NCBI RefSeq assembly: GCF_024753285.1
Contig: NZ_JANUGW010000016.1
Location: forward strand, 95,690-159,689
Direction: 5' to 3'
From: Massilia pinisoli
GTDB lineage: Bacteria; Pseudomonadota; Gammaproteobacteria; Burkholderiales; Burkholderiaceae_D
DNA: 64,000 nucleotides
The stretch's first letter is position 1; each line of letters opens with the position of its first letter. The notes under the pieces are model-generated. The model searched no databases, was not told the origin of the DNA, and saw nothing but the letters and a program-made list of their open reading frames with translations. This document shows positions 7,742 to 16,002 of this stretch, piece after piece. Both the position numbers and the translations under genes were made by a program.

Positions 7742-9130
7742 ATGGCCCGCCGCACACGCCTTATCCTCTGCAGTCTCTCCCTCGCCGCGTTCGTTTCTGC
7801 CCACGCGGCCGAGCTGGGCGATCCGCGCGTGTCGTCGCACATCGGCCAGCCGCTCGTGGCCGACGTGGAGCTGACCTTGCTCGACGATCCCGCCACGCCC
7901 GTGCAGGTGCGCGTGGCCAGCCCGGAGGTCTACAACGGCGCCGGCATCGCCGTGCCGCCCGTGCTGGCCAGCCTGAACCTGTCCGTGATGCGGCGCGACG
8001 GCCGCCAGTTCCTGCACGTGACGTCGCTGCGCCCCGTCGATGCGGACCACGTGCACCTGTACCTGGAACTCGTCGACAAGGGGCAGCGCGCCGTGCGGTT
8101 GGCCACGCTGTGGCTGACGCCCGATCCCACGCCGGCACCGCCTCCCGCGCCCGCGCCCGCGCCGGCGCGCGTGGCTGCACCGGCACCGCTGTCCGCACCG
8201 GTGCCGGATGCCGTGCTGCTGGCCCAGGTCGAGCGGGCCCGTGCGGCGCGCGCCGCTGCCGCTGCAACTGCCGCCGTCGAAGGGGCCGCCGTGCCCGCCG
8301 CGCCCCGGCCGCCGGTGCGACGCCCGCATCCGGCGCCGGCCGCCAAGGCGCCCGCACTGCCGGTGGCGCAGCCGGACGCCCATCCGGCCACGTGCGCGCG
8401 ACCCGCCGCGGAAGCCCAGGCCTGCGCGGCGCTCGGCGCGAAGAACGACGAATTGCGCGCCCGGCTGGGCCAGGTCGAGGACCGGATGAAGAAGCTGCAG
8501 GTGGCGCTGACGGCGCCGGTCGGCGTGAAGCCGCCGGCCGGGCTCGAGCGCAAGGACGGTGGTGCCAAGGGCGAGCCGGCCAAGGACGTGCAGGCACACG
8601 CGGACGTCGCCAAGCCCGAGGCAGCCAAGGCCGCGCAGGCGCATCCGGACGGCGCCAAGGTCGAGTCGGCCAAGAACGCATCGGCTCATCCGGCGGTCGC
8701 CAAGCCCGAGCCCGCCAAGCCCGCGCCGGCGCATCCGGACGGCGCCAAACCCGAGCCGGCCAAGGACGCCAAGCCCGCACCGGACGCGCCCAAGCCGGCC
8801 GCGGCCGTCCCGCCCACGCCGGTGAAGCCCGTCGTGCCGGCGGGCCCGCGCCCCATCCATTCGATCAAGCCGCTCGTGGCGCACGCGCCGAAAGCGCCGC
8901 CGCCCGATGACGGCCTGCCATGGGGCTGGATCGCCGCCGTCGCCGGTGTGCTGGCGCTGGGCGGGGCAGGGGCGTTCGTCGTCGTCCGCCGGCGCCGCGC
9001 CGGTGCGGGCGGCGGTGGCGCAGGTCCCCTCGCCAGGCTGAGGGCGCGCTTCGCGGCGCGTGCCGGGAAGACGCAGCCGGATGCGCTTGAACCCCGCGCG
9101 CAACAGGCCGCCGAACCGACGCTGGACTGA
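7742..9130 (+). CDS. FimV-like envelope protein with N-terminal FimV domain and tandem 15-residue repeats
   Basis: A 462-residue envelope protein. It has a signal peptide (residues 1-22) and a FimV-type N-terminal domain (ELGDPRVSSHIGQPLVADVE; LYLELVDKGQRAVR). A Pro/Ala-rich region and a short helical segment around LRARLGQVEDRMKKLQ follow. Residues 275-349 are five tandem 15-residue units (type AKPEPAKPAPAHPDG). One membrane segment lies near 393-415 (WIAAVAGVLALGGAGAFVVV), followed by an Arg-rich tail. FimV proteins organise polar type IV pili and secretion systems. No LysM motif is recognisable between the N-domain and the repeats, and the cytoplasmic TPR part of full FimV is missing, so this is a short FimV-like protein rather than a clear orthologue. 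Confidence 0.72.
   Translation: MARRTRLILCSLSLAAFVSAHAAELGDPRVSSHIGQPLVADVELTLLDDPATPVQVRVASPEVYNGAGIAVPPVLASLNLSVMRRDGRQFLHVTSLRPVDADHVHLYLELVDKGQRAVRLATLWLTPDPTPAPPPAPAPAPARVAAPAPLSAPVPDAVLLAQVERARAARAAAAATAAVEGAAVPAAPRPPVRRPHPAPAAKAPALPVAQPDAHPATCARPAAEAQACAALGAKNDELRARLGQVEDRMKKLQVALTAPVGVKPPAGLERKDGGAKGEPAKDVQAHADVAKPEAAKAAQAHPDGAKVESAKNASAHPAVAKPEPAKPAPAHPDGAKPEPAKDAKPAPDAPKPAAAVPPTPVKPVVPAGPRPIHSIKPLVAHAPKAPPPDDGLPWGWIAAVAGVLALGGAGAFVVVRRRRAGAGGGGAGPLARLRARFAARAGKTQPDALEPRAQQAAEPTLD
8564..8788 (+). repeat. Five tandem 45-bp coding repeats
   Basis: Five in-frame units of 45 bases encode 15-residue repeats within the FimV-like protein (units such as AKPEAAKAAQAHPDG and AKPEPAKPAPAHPDG). 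The third and fifth units are the most diverged. Copy number in such repeats commonly varies between strains by slippage. Confidence 0.8.
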
Positions 9131-9164
9131 TCCTTGAACACGTTCAAGTTCGGCGCACAAGTCG

Positions 9165-9194
9165 TCTACACAAGTCCGATTTTTGCGTTATACT
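9165..9194 (+). promoter_or_regulatory. Sigma-70-like promoter for the candidate RNA at 9201
   Basis: A TATACT -10 element at 9189-9194 is paired with TCTACA (4 of 6 consensus bases) at 9165-9170, spacer 18. It lies 35-65 bases past the FimV-like stop codon. A perfect inverted repeat TTGATC-ACA-GATCAA (9211-9225) follows just past the predicted start, at the position of an operator or a 5' hairpin. Confidence 0.5.
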
Positions 9195-9200
9195 CTGTTT

Positions 9201-9490
9201 CAATGATCTTTTGATCACAGATCAAAGCTCATGAAACGGCCCAGGGTCCGCCGCAGCCACCACCGATAGCGTGGCGCGGGACCGGACTATCGCTGAGGAA
9301 GCGCCTGGGACCGGAAGCGGTTCGCCTGCCGGCAGTGGCAGGTGGACGCCGGAGGCAACCGGCAAGAGGCGACGCCAGGGGATGCCTGGTGCTCGCTCTC
9401 CCCCAATTCCGGCGGAACGTCCACGACGGGTCGCCACGACGAACTAAACAACCCGCGCAGACGACCCCGTCGCTGCGCGGGTTTTTGTTT
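9201..9490 (+). ncRNA. Candidate structured noncoding RNA, family not recognised
   Basis: A 290-base transcript is predicted between the promoter at 9165-9194 and the strong terminator ending at 9490. No convincing gene is encoded in it. It is rich in small perfect hairpins: TTGATC/GATCAA (9211-9225), CGATAG/CTATCG (9264-9292), CCTGCC/GGCAGG (9325-9342), GCCGG/CCGGC (9348-9363) and CCAGG/CCTGG (9375-9389). Several GGA triplets sit in or beside loops, as in CsrA-binding RNAs, but this is only suggestive. It is not recognisable as RNase P RNA, 6S, SRP RNA or tmRNA by conserved core motifs. It could instead be a terminated leader of the hxlR-like gene 85 bases downstream. Confidence 0.5.
9450..9490 (+). 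terminator. Strong rho-independent terminator
   Basis: A perfect outer stem (ACCCGCGCAG at 9451-9460 with CTGCGCGGGT at 9473-9482) and an inner ACGAC/GTCG extension are followed by TTTTTGTTT. It ends the candidate RNA and precedes the HxlR gene. Confidence 0.88.
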
Positions 9491-9575
9491 GGCGGTCGCG
9501 CGGTTGCTTGGTGCGTTGGCCCCATGCCCGGGTTATCGCTACCATGGTGCTTCATCCGATCGATGAGGAGGGGAC

Positions 9576-9962
9576 ATGAGCGACGCCTCGCCGGCGCGCG
9601 CGCCGCGTGCCGACCTGTTTTCCGAATACTGCCCGTCGCGCGACGTGCTGAAGCACGTGACGAGCCGCTGGGGCGTGCTGCTGCTCGTCGCCTTGCTGGA
9701 CGGCCCGCAGCGCTTCGGCGAATTGCGCCGCAAGGTGGGCGGCATCAGCGAAAAGATGCTGGGCCAGACCCTGCAGTGGCTGGAACAGGACGGTTTCGTG
9801 CAGCGCATCGCGCACCCGGTCGCGCCGCCGCACGTGGACTACCGGCTGACGCCGCTGGGCGAGGGCATCGGCCGCAAGGTCGGCGAGGTGGTGGCGTGGA
9901 TCGAAGGGAACCTGGACGGCATCCAGGCGGCGCAGGCGGCGCATGCGGCAGAGGCAAGCTAG
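9576..9962 (+). CDS. HxlR-family winged-helix transcriptional regulator
   Basis: A 128-residue regulator of the HxlR family, dimeric winged-helix proteins that often sense electrophiles or redox state. The family hallmarks are YCPSRDVLKHVTSRWGVLLL (C19 is in the usual N-terminal cysteine position), the recognition-helix region FGELRRKVGGISEKMLGQTL, and the wing/C-terminal VDYRLTPLGEG. ATG 9576 follows a GAGGAGGGG ribosome site. No divergently transcribed oxidoreductase, the usual HxlR target, is adjacent, so its target is not deducible. The candidate RNA and its terminator lie directly upstream. Confidence 0.88.
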   Translation: MSDASPARAPRADLFSEYCPSRDVLKHVTSRWGVLLLVALLDGPQRFGELRRKVGGISEKMLGQTLQWLEQDGFVQRIAHPVAPPHVDYRLTPLGEGIGRKVGEVVAWIEGNLDGIQAAQAAHAAEAS

Positions 9963-9967
9963 AAAGC

Positions 9968-9998
9968 AAAAAGCCCCAGGACCGTGGTCGAGGGGCTT
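9968..9998 (-). terminator. Rho-independent terminator of fliT
   Basis: On the minus strand a 7-bp stem AAGCCCC/GGGGCTT (9992-9998 with 9971-9977) is followed by TTTTTG. It lies 20 bases past the fliT stop and also faces the end of the HxlR gene. Confidence 0.7.
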
Positions 9999-10017
9999 CG
10001 GCTGGCGTGGCGGCGGA

Positions 10018-10302
10018 TCAGTGAGCCGGGCTCAGCGCGCGGTCGAGCTGGCCCATCCACGGTTCCGTGATGTCGCGCACGGCGCGGTCGTTGGCCATGA
10101 TCTGCTTGAGCAGGTCGATCTTGCGCTTGCGCTCGACGCCGGCCAGCGGCGGCACGCCGCTCTTCGCCGCGCTCGCCTGCAGGGCGCACTGCGTTTCCAG
10201 GCGGGCCAGGCCGTCCCAATCCCCTTCGCGCGCGGCCACTGCCATGCGGCTGCTCAATGCGGCGATGTTTTCGTACATTGCGAGGACTTCGTTGGACGTC
10301 AT
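10018..10302 (-). CDS. fliT: Flagellar export chaperone FliT-like protein
   Basis: A 94-residue helical protein with the FliT pattern: MYENIAALSSRMAVAAREGD, then RLETQCALQASA, then KRKIDLLKQIMANDRAVRDI and the closing TEPWMGQLDRAL. FliT is the cytosolic chaperone for the filament cap protein FliD. The ATG at 10302 follows TGGAG; the frame reaches upstream to 10329 without a better start. Flagellar genes (fliD, fliS) are not adjacent, so this is an orphan copy or a distant member of the regulon. Assignment rests on short helical motifs and is moderately firm. Confidence 0.75.
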   Translation of the reverse strand: MTSNEVLAMYENIAALSSRMAVAAREGDWDGLARLETQCALQASAAKSGVPPLAGVERKRKIDLLKQIMANDRAVRDITEPWMGQLDRALSPAH

Positions 10303-10505
10303 GACTGCGCTCCACCAGGGTGACCACACCGGCCGGATTACCGGTTGTCTGCCTTTTACGGCAGCGTTTTGGGGAACTTTAGGGTTTTCGAAAGATTTTT
10401 TTGAAATTTTTTTTCGGACGGCGCGCTATAGTGCTTGCCGGCGCGTGCTGCCATGCCGGCGCGTGCCACGACGAGACCGACGAACCTGAACAATAAAGGG
10501 ACATC

Positions 10506-12572
10506 ATGAAACTCAGCAGGACTCCGATCAAGACCGCCATTGCCCTCGTGCTGTGCGGAACCGCCCTCGTTACCACGGGCGCGGAAGCATCCGGGCAGAC
10601 CCCGCCCGCGGCCGCACCGGCCGGGACCGCCCAGGCCGCGCCGCGCCCCGGCGACGATTTCTTCGCCTGGGCCAACAAGGATTGGCTTGCCAAAACGACC
10701 ATCCCCGAGGACCGCAGCCGCTGGGGCGCCATGGACAACCTGGCGGAAGACACGAACCAGCGCATCGTCAAGCTGATCGAGGCGGTCGGCGCGGACAAGA
10801 AGGCCGGCCCGGAAGCGCGCAAGGTCGCGGATTACTTCAACGCCTATATGGACGAGGCCGCGATCGAGGCGCGCGGCGCCGCGCCGCTGAAGCCCGAACT
10901 GGCGCAGATCGCCGCCATCAAGGACAAGGCCGGCCTCGTGCGCGTGCTGGGCGCGTCCGTGCGCGCGGACGTCGATCCGCTGAACAATACGCATTTTGCG
11001 ACCGAAAACATCTTCGGGCTGTGGGTGTCGCCCGGCCTGCACGATCCGGCGCACAACTGGCCGTACCTGCTGCAGGGCGGCCTGGGCATGCCGGACCGTG
11101 CGTATTATCTCGACAACAACGAGCGCATGGCGGGCCTGCGCACACAATATCAAAAACACATCGCCGCGATGCTGAAACTGGCCGGCTACGCGACGACGGA
11201 CGCCGACGCCGACGCGCGCGCCGCGAAGATCTTCGCGCTCGAGGTCGACATCGCCAACACGCACACCACCCGCGCCGACTCGGCCGACGTGCTGAAGGCC
11301 GACAACACGTGGACGCGCAAGGACTTCCCTACCAACGCGCCGGGCATCGAATGGGACGCGTTCTTCAAGGCCGCGCACCTGTCCGACCAGGACAAGTTCA
11401 TCGTCTGGCACCCGTCGGCCGTGAAGGGCGAGGCGGCCCTCGTCGACAAGACGGATCTCGCCACGTGGAAGGACTATCTCGCGTTCCACACCATCAACCG
11501 CATGGCAAACGTGCTGCCGAAGGCGTTCGCCGACCAGCGTTTCGACTTCTACGGCAAGGCACTGTCCGGCACGCCGCAGCAATCCGTGCGGTGGAAGCGG
11601 GCGCTGGGCGCCACGAACGAGGCGATGGATGAAGCGGTCGGCAAGCTTTACGTCGCGAAATACTTCCCGGCCGAGAACAAGGCGCAGTTGCAGCGGATGG
11701 TCGCGAACATCGTGACGGCGTTCGGCAAGCGCATCGACAAGCTCGACTGGATGGCCCCCGCTACGCGCGCGCAGGCGAAGGAAAAGCTGAAGACCTTGTA
11801 CGTCGGCGTTGGCTACCCGGACAAGTGGAAATCGTATGTGGGCCTGAAGGTCGACCCGAAAGATGCGTTCGGCAACGCGTTGCGCGCCGAGGCGTTCCAC
11901 ATGGGGCAGGAACTGGCGAAGCTGCACACGAAGCCGGACCGCACCGAATGGTCGATGCCGCCGCAGCTCGTCAACGCCGTCAACCTGCCGCTGCAGAACG
12001 CGCTGAACTTCCCGGCCGCCATCCTGCAGCCGCCGTTCTTCGATCCGAAGGCGCCGGACGCCGTCAACTATGGCGCGATCGGCGCCATCATCGGCCACGA
12101 GATCAGCCACAGCTTCGACGACCAGGGCTCGCAATTCGACGCCCAGGGCCGCCTGCGCGACTGGTGGACGAAGGAAGACATGGAGCACTTCAAGGCCGCG
12201 TCGCACAAGCTCGTCGAGCAGTACAACGCGTATAAGCCGTACCAGGACCTCGCCGTCAACGGCCAGCTCACGCTGTCCGAGAACCTCGCGGACTTGGCGG
12301 GTCTGGAAGCGTCGTACGACGCCTACCGCGCGGCCGCCGGCAAGAATGCGACACAAGAGACTGACCGCCAGTTCTTCACCGGCTATGCGCAGAGCTGGCG
12401 CACGAAGGCGCGCGAGGAGGCCGAGCGGCGCGGCATCCTGACGGACGGCCACGCGCCGCCGCGCTACCGCACCGCCACCGTGCGCAACCTGGACGCGTGG
12501 TACAAGGCGTTCGACGTGCAGCCGGGCCAGGCGCTGTACCTGCCGCCGGACGAGCGTGTGCGCGTCTGGTAA
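10506..12572 (+). CDS. M13-family (neprilysin/PepO-like) zinc metalloendopeptidase
   Basis: A secreted 688-residue M13 metallopeptidase that should cleave oligopeptides in the periplasm. A signal peptide covers residues 1-28. The zinc site is HEISH (H531, E532, H535), with the third ligand at E592 in SENLADLAGLEASYDAY. The family NAVNLPLQNALNFPAAILQP block and the closing PDERVRVW tail (the usual C-terminal tryptophan) are present. ATG 10506 follows AAAGGGA. A TATAGT -10-like box sits at 10427-10432; the TTGAAA upstream is too far (20 bases) to be a confident -35. Monocistronic by appearance. Confidence 0.95.
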   Translation: MKLSRTPIKTAIALVLCGTALVTTGAEASGQTPPAAAPAGTAQAAPRPGDDFFAWANKDWLAKTTIPEDRSRWGAMDNLAEDTNQRIVKLIEAVGADKKAGPEARKVADYFNAYMDEAAIEARGAAPLKPELAQIAAIKDKAGLVRVLGASVRADVDPLNNTHFATENIFGLWVSPGLHDPAHNWPYLLQGGLGMPDRAYYLDNNERMAGLRTQYQKHIAAMLKLAGYATTDADADARAAKIFALEVDIANTHTTRADSADVLKADNTWTRKDFPTNAPGIEWDAFFKAAHLSDQDKFIVWHPSAVKGEAALVDKTDLATWKDYLAFHTINRMANVLPKAFADQRFDFYGKALSGTPQQSVRWKRALGATNEAMDEAVGKLYVAKYFPAENKAQLQRMVANIVTAFGKRIDKLDWMAPATRAQAKEKLKTLYVGVGYPDKWKSYVGLKVDPKDAFGNALRAEAFHMGQELAKLHTKPDRTEWSMPPQLVNAVNLPLQNALNFPAAILQPPFFDPKAPDAVNYGAIGAIIGHEISHSFDDQGSQFDAQGRLRDWWTKEDMEHFKAASHKLVEQYNAYKPYQDLAVNGQLTLSENLADLAGLEASYDAYRAAAGKNATQETDRQFFTGYAQSWRTKAREEAERRGILTDGHAPPRYRTATVRNLDAWYKAFDVQPGQALYLPPDERVRVW

Positions 12573-12674
12573 GCCTGCGCTGATGGGGCAGCTTATGTCC
12601 CGTGGGTAAGCTGCGCCGGCATGGAAGATGCCCGGACTAGAATGACCTGGCATCTTTCATCGTGGTTTTTGCTC

Positions 12675-13364
12675 ATGAAACAGCATTATCTCGACGTCCG
12701 CCGGCGCATCGTCCATGCTCACTTCGACCTCCCCGCCATGATCGACGACGACTACGAAGACATCACGCAGCGCACGCTGCACCATTACGACGACAACGCG
12801 CGCCGTTTCTTTGCCGGCACCATCGACCACGACGTCAGCCAGAACATCGAGGCACTGCTGACCGCGATCGAGGCGCCGGCGCCGTACGCGATCCTCGACT
12901 TCGGCTGCGGCCCGGGCCGCGACCTCAAGACGTTCGCCGCGCTGGGCCACCATGCCGTCGGCCTGGACGGCAGCGCACGCTTCGTCGAGATGGCGCGCGA
13001 GTACAGCGGCTGCGAGGTGTGGCAGCAGAACTTCATCGACCTGCACTTGCCGGACGCCACGTTCGATGGCGTGTTCGCGAACGCGTCGCTTTTCCACGTC
13101 CCGCGCGACGTGCTGCCGAAAGTGCTGAACGAACTCAACGCGACGTTGAAGCCGGGCGGCGTGCTGTTCAGCTCGAACCCGCGCGGCCATAACGAAGAGG
13201 GCTGGAACGGCCCGCGCTACGGCTGCTTCCACGATTACGCGGCGTGGGAACGCTACGTCGTCGCGGCCGGTTTCGTGCCGCTGCGCCACTATTACCGGCC
13301 AGAAGGATTGCCGCGCGACCAGCAGCCCTGGCTGGCCAGCGTCTGGCGCAAGCCACTCTGTTAG
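12675..13364 (+). CDS. Class I SAM-dependent methyltransferase
   Basis: A Rossmann-fold methyltransferase of unknown substrate. SAM motif I is ILDFGCGPGRDLKTF, followed by the acidic end of strand 2 (AVGLDGS), DGVFANASLFHVP (motif IV region) and LKPGGVLFSSNPRG. A TAGAAT -10-like element at about 12636 precedes the gene. The start is uncertain: ATG 12675 (used), ATG 12621 and ATG 12738 (MIDDDYEDITQ) are all in frame, and none has a good ribosome site. The last would give the shortest protein that keeps the fold intact. No neighbouring gene suggests a substrate. Confidence 0.82.
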   Translation: MKQHYLDVRRRIVHAHFDLPAMIDDDYEDITQRTLHHYDDNARRFFAGTIDHDVSQNIEALLTAIEAPAPYAILDFGCGPGRDLKTFAALGHHAVGLDGSARFVEMAREYSGCEVWQQNFIDLHLPDATFDGVFANASLFHVPRDVLPKVLNELNATLKPGGVLFSSNPRGHNEEGWNGPRYGCFHDYAAWERYVVAAGFVPLRHYYRPEGLPRDQQPWLASVWRKPLC

Positions 13365-13454
13365 GTTGCGTACAGAATGAAGATCGGCATGCAATTAACC
13401 TGAATGCATCCCGCTTGATTCAGCAGGCGGTCTTACCTACAAGGAGATACGGAC

Positions 13455-13634
13455 ATGAACGAGGACCAAATCAAAGGCAAAGCCAAGGACATCGGCGGCA
13501 AGGTGCAAGAGGAAGTCGGCAAGGTGGTCGGCAGCAGCGAGCAGCAAGCCAAGGGCCTGTCCAAGCAAGTCGAAGGCAAGGTGCAGGAAAAGGCTGGCGA
13601 TCTGCGCGACGCGATCAACAAGGGCAATCGCTGA
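13455..13634 (+). CDS. CsbD-family stress protein
   Basis: A 59-residue hydrophilic protein of the CsbD family (MNEDQIKGKAKDIGGKVQEE, then AKGLSKQVEGKVQEKAGDLR), two helical repeats of a KxKxxGKVQE type. CsbD proteins are abundant general-stress proteins of unknown mechanism. ATG 13455 follows a near-perfect AAGGAG at 13441-13446, suggesting high expression. It is alone in its transcription unit and is followed by a REP-like palindrome. Confidence 0.9.
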   Translation: MNEDQIKGKAKDIGGKVQEEVGKVVGSSEQQAKGLSKQVEGKVQEKAGDLRDAINKGNR

Positions 13635-13650
13635 CAGTGCGGTAGCGCGG

Positions 13651-13714
13651 GCATGGTGGGCGGAGGCCGCCCACCCTACGGCGTCGTAGGGTGGGCACCC
13701 CGTGCCCACCATGC
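13651..13714. repeat. REP-like double palindrome (GTAGGGTGGGC type)
   Basis: A 64-bp element: outer arms GCATGGTGGGC (13651-13661) and GCCCACCATGC (13704-13714) are perfect complements, and the centre is a second perfect palindrome CCACCCTACG-gcgt-CGTAGGGTGG (13671-13694). The first 15 bases of one arm (GGTGGGCGGAGGCCG) recur at 63986-64000. The GTAGGGTGG core is shared with the elements at 39155 and 43863. Confidence 0.8.
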
Positions 13715-13782
13715 GTTTCGGTACCAAACAAAACGGCCGCGCATGCGATGCATTGCGCGGCCGTTTTCATTGACGCGACGAC

Positions 13783-16002
13783 TCAGTTCGGCGCCGTCCC
13801 GCCCAGGTTCTTCTTGAAGAACGCGTCGATCAGCCCGTACACGTGGCGCTGTCCCGCACGCGACGAAATGCCGTGCTTGGCGCCGGGATATGTCATCAGC
13901 TCGAACCGCACGTTGCGGTTGACGAGCGCGTCGATCAGGCGCGTCGAGTTCGTGAACAGCACGTTGTCGTCGGCCATGCCGTGCACGAGCAGCAGCGGCG
14001 ACTTCAAGCCGTCCAGGTGCGCGAATACGCCGCTGCGTTCGTACGCGGCCGGGTCGGCCTGCGGCGTCGCGCCCACGAACTGTTCCGTGTAGTGCGTGTC
14101 GTACAGCGACCAGTCCGTCACGGGCGCCACTGCCACACCCATCGCGATCTTGCTTGAGCCCGCTTCCAGCAGGCGCAACGTCATGAACCCGCCATAGCTC
14201 CAGCCGAACACGCCCACGCGCTTCGGATCGACGAAGCTCTGCTGCGCGAGCCAGTCGATGCCCGTCAGCTGATCCTCGACTTCGTGCGCGCCGAGGTCGC
14301 CGTAGATGACGTCGGTGAACGCGCGCTCGCGCCGCGACGAGCCGCGGTTGTCCAGCACGAACACGACGAAGCCCTGCTGCGCCATGTACTGGTTGAACAG
14401 ATTGCCCCACTGGCGCGTGACGCGCTGCGAATGCGGGCCGCCGTACGTGAACAGGAACACGGGGTAGCGCTTGCTCGCGTCGAAGTTTGCGGGCTTGATC
14501 ATCGAGTAGTACAGCGTCTGGCCGTCGTGCGCCTTGATCGTGCCGTATTCCGTCGGCAGGTGGTCCGTCACGTATTTCGCGTACGGGTGCGACGCGTTCA
14601 GCTCGTTATGCTCGAGCCACTCGACCATCGTGCCGTCCGCGCGGCGGATCGACACTTGCGGCGGCGTGTTCGGATCGGAGAACGTGTCCACGAAGATCTT
14701 GCCGTTGCGGGCGAACACGTCTTCGTGCCAGCCGTCCTGCTTCGTTAACCGCGCGGGCTTGGCGGCATTGCTGCCGTCCAGGTTCAGCGCGTACGCCTGC
14801 TTGTCGACGACGGCGTCCTTGTTCGATGCGACATACACCTTGCCGGCCTGCTCGTCGACGGCGAGGATGTTGTCGACACCCCATTCGCCGCTCGAGATCG
14901 GATGCAGCAGCTTGCCCGACATATCGTACAGGTACAGGTGCTTGCGGCCGCTGCGCTCGGACGCCCAGATGAAGGCGTTCTGGCGGTTCAGGAAGCGCAG
15001 GTCGTCGTGGATGCTGACCCACGTCTTCGATGTCTCGGTCAGCAGCGGGCGCTGCGCGAGCGTGGCCGCGTCGACGGCGACGAGGTCCAGGCGCTTCTGG
15101 TCGCGCGACTGGCGCTGGTAGACGAGCGTCTTGCCGTCCGCGCTGAAGTCGGCGCGCACGAGGTAGATGTCCTTGGCCGGACCGAGGTCGACCTGCTTTT
15201 GCGCGCCCGTCGCCGGGTTCACGATCATCAGGTCGATCAGCACGTTCTTCGCGCCCGCGGCCGGGTAGCGCTGGTCGATGACTTCCGTGCGGTCGGCGAA
15301 GATCTCGAAACGGCGCGCGACGGGCACCTGCGCCTCGTCGTAGTGGCGGTACGCGATGGCGGAATCGTCCGGCGCCCAGTAATAGCCGGTCTGCTGGTCC
15401 ATCTCTTCCTGCGCGACGAATTCCGCTTCGCCATTGTGCACAGTACCTTTGCCATCGGTCGTCAGCTGGCGTTCCTGGCCCGTCGTCAGGTCGATGACGA
15501 ACAGGTTCTGGTCGCGCACGTACGAGACGTAGCGGCCCTTCGGCGAAATCTTCGGATCGCCGACGTTGCCCGACGCGACCTTGCGCGCCGCTTCCGGCTT
15601 GTTCACGTCGACGAGGTACAGGTCGCCCGCGATGGGGACGAGCAACTGCTTGCCGCTGGGCGACCAGCTATAGCTCAGGATGCCGGACAGGCTCGCCGTG
15701 CGCGCACGTTCGCGCCGCGCCTTTTCTTCCAGCGACAGGTTCTCGTTCGGGACCAACTGCTTGGAGTCGACCAGGCGGTGCGTGGTCTTGTCCTTCATGT
15801 TGAATTCCCACAGGTCCAGCTGGAACTGGTTGTCGGTGCGTCCGCGCAGGAAGGTCACGCGTTCGCCGTCGGGCGAGACGCGCAGGCTGCGGACGCCCGG
15901 ACCGGACAACGCCGGGTCGGCGTGGATACGGTCCAGCGTCAGCCGTTCCGCCGATGCGGGAACGGCCGACAATGCGGCTAAAAGGCAGAGAAGAAGGCGC
16001 AT
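13783..16002 (-). CDS. S9-family peptidase, dipeptidyl-peptidase IV type
   Basis: A secreted 739-residue serine peptidase with an N-terminal signal peptide (residues 1-18). A DPP IV-type beta-propeller follows (for example SYSWSPSGKQLLVPIAGDLY and YYWAPDDSAIAYRHYDEAQV), then a C-terminal alpha/beta-hydrolase domain. The catalytic serine is in GWSYGGFMT, the aspartate in GMADDNVLF and the histidine in AKHGIS. The family removes X-Pro or X-Ala dipeptides from peptide N-termini. The ATG at 16002 begins a clear signal sequence. Together with the M13 peptidase nearby it suggests active peptide scavenging; no operon partner is visible. Confidence 0.95.
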   Translation of the reverse strand: MRLLLCLLAALSAVPASAERLTLDRIHADPALSGPGVRSLRVSPDGERVTFLRGRTDNQFQLDLWEFNMKDKTTHRLVDSKQLVPNENLSLEEKARRERARTASLSGILSYSWSPSGKQLLVPIAGDLYLVDVNKPEAARKVASGNVGDPKISPKGRYVSYVRDQNLFVIDLTTGQERQLTTDGKGTVHNGEAEFVAQEEMDQQTGYYWAPDDSAIAYRHYDEAQVPVARRFEIFADRTEVIDQRYPAAGAKNVLIDLMIVNPATGAQKQVDLGPAKDIYLVRADFSADGKTLVYQRQSRDQKRLDLVAVDAATLAQRPLLTETSKTWVSIHDDLRFLNRQNAFIWASERSGRKHLYLYDMSGKLLHPISSGEWGVDNILAVDEQAGKVYVASNKDAVVDKQAYALNLDGSNAAKPARLTKQDGWHEDVFARNGKIFVDTFSDPNTPPQVSIRRADGTMVEWLEHNELNASHPYAKYVTDHLPTEYGTIKAHDGQTLYYSMIKPANFDASKRYPVFLFTYGGPHSQRVTRQWGNLFNQYMAQQGFVVFVLDNRGSSRRERAFTDVIYGDLGAHEVEDQLTGIDWLAQQSFVDPKRVGVFGWSYGGFMTLRLLEAGSSKIAMGVAVAPVTDWSLYDTHYTEQFVGATPQADPAAYERSGVFAHLDGLKSPLLLVHGMADDNVLFTNSTRLIDALVNRNVRFELMTYPGAKHGISSRAGQRHVYGLIDAFFKKNLGGTAPN

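Noticed and set aside
6254..9160. Single 968-codon minus-strand frame
   Set aside because: Only the last 464 codons are FumC. The upstream part is the antisense of the FimV-like gene in high-GC sequence and has no start or family match.
9239..9430. Assignment of the candidate RNA as RNase P RNA or 6S RNA
   Set aside because: The conserved RNase P cores (GAGGAAAGTC and the ACAGAA-type 3' core) and the long open 6S stem-bubble layout are not present.
9335..10024. Plus-strand ORF through the candidate RNA and HxlR gene
   Set aside because: It crosses a strong terminator and overlaps a well-supported HxlR gene in another frame; Arg/Gly-rich shadow.
10356..12653. 765-codon minus-strand frame opposite the M13 peptidase
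   Set aside because: The plus strand has a complete peptidase with signal peptide and zinc site. The antisense frame is a GC-bias artefact, as are similar frames opposite gyrA, lapB-ugd, rpsA and aroA.
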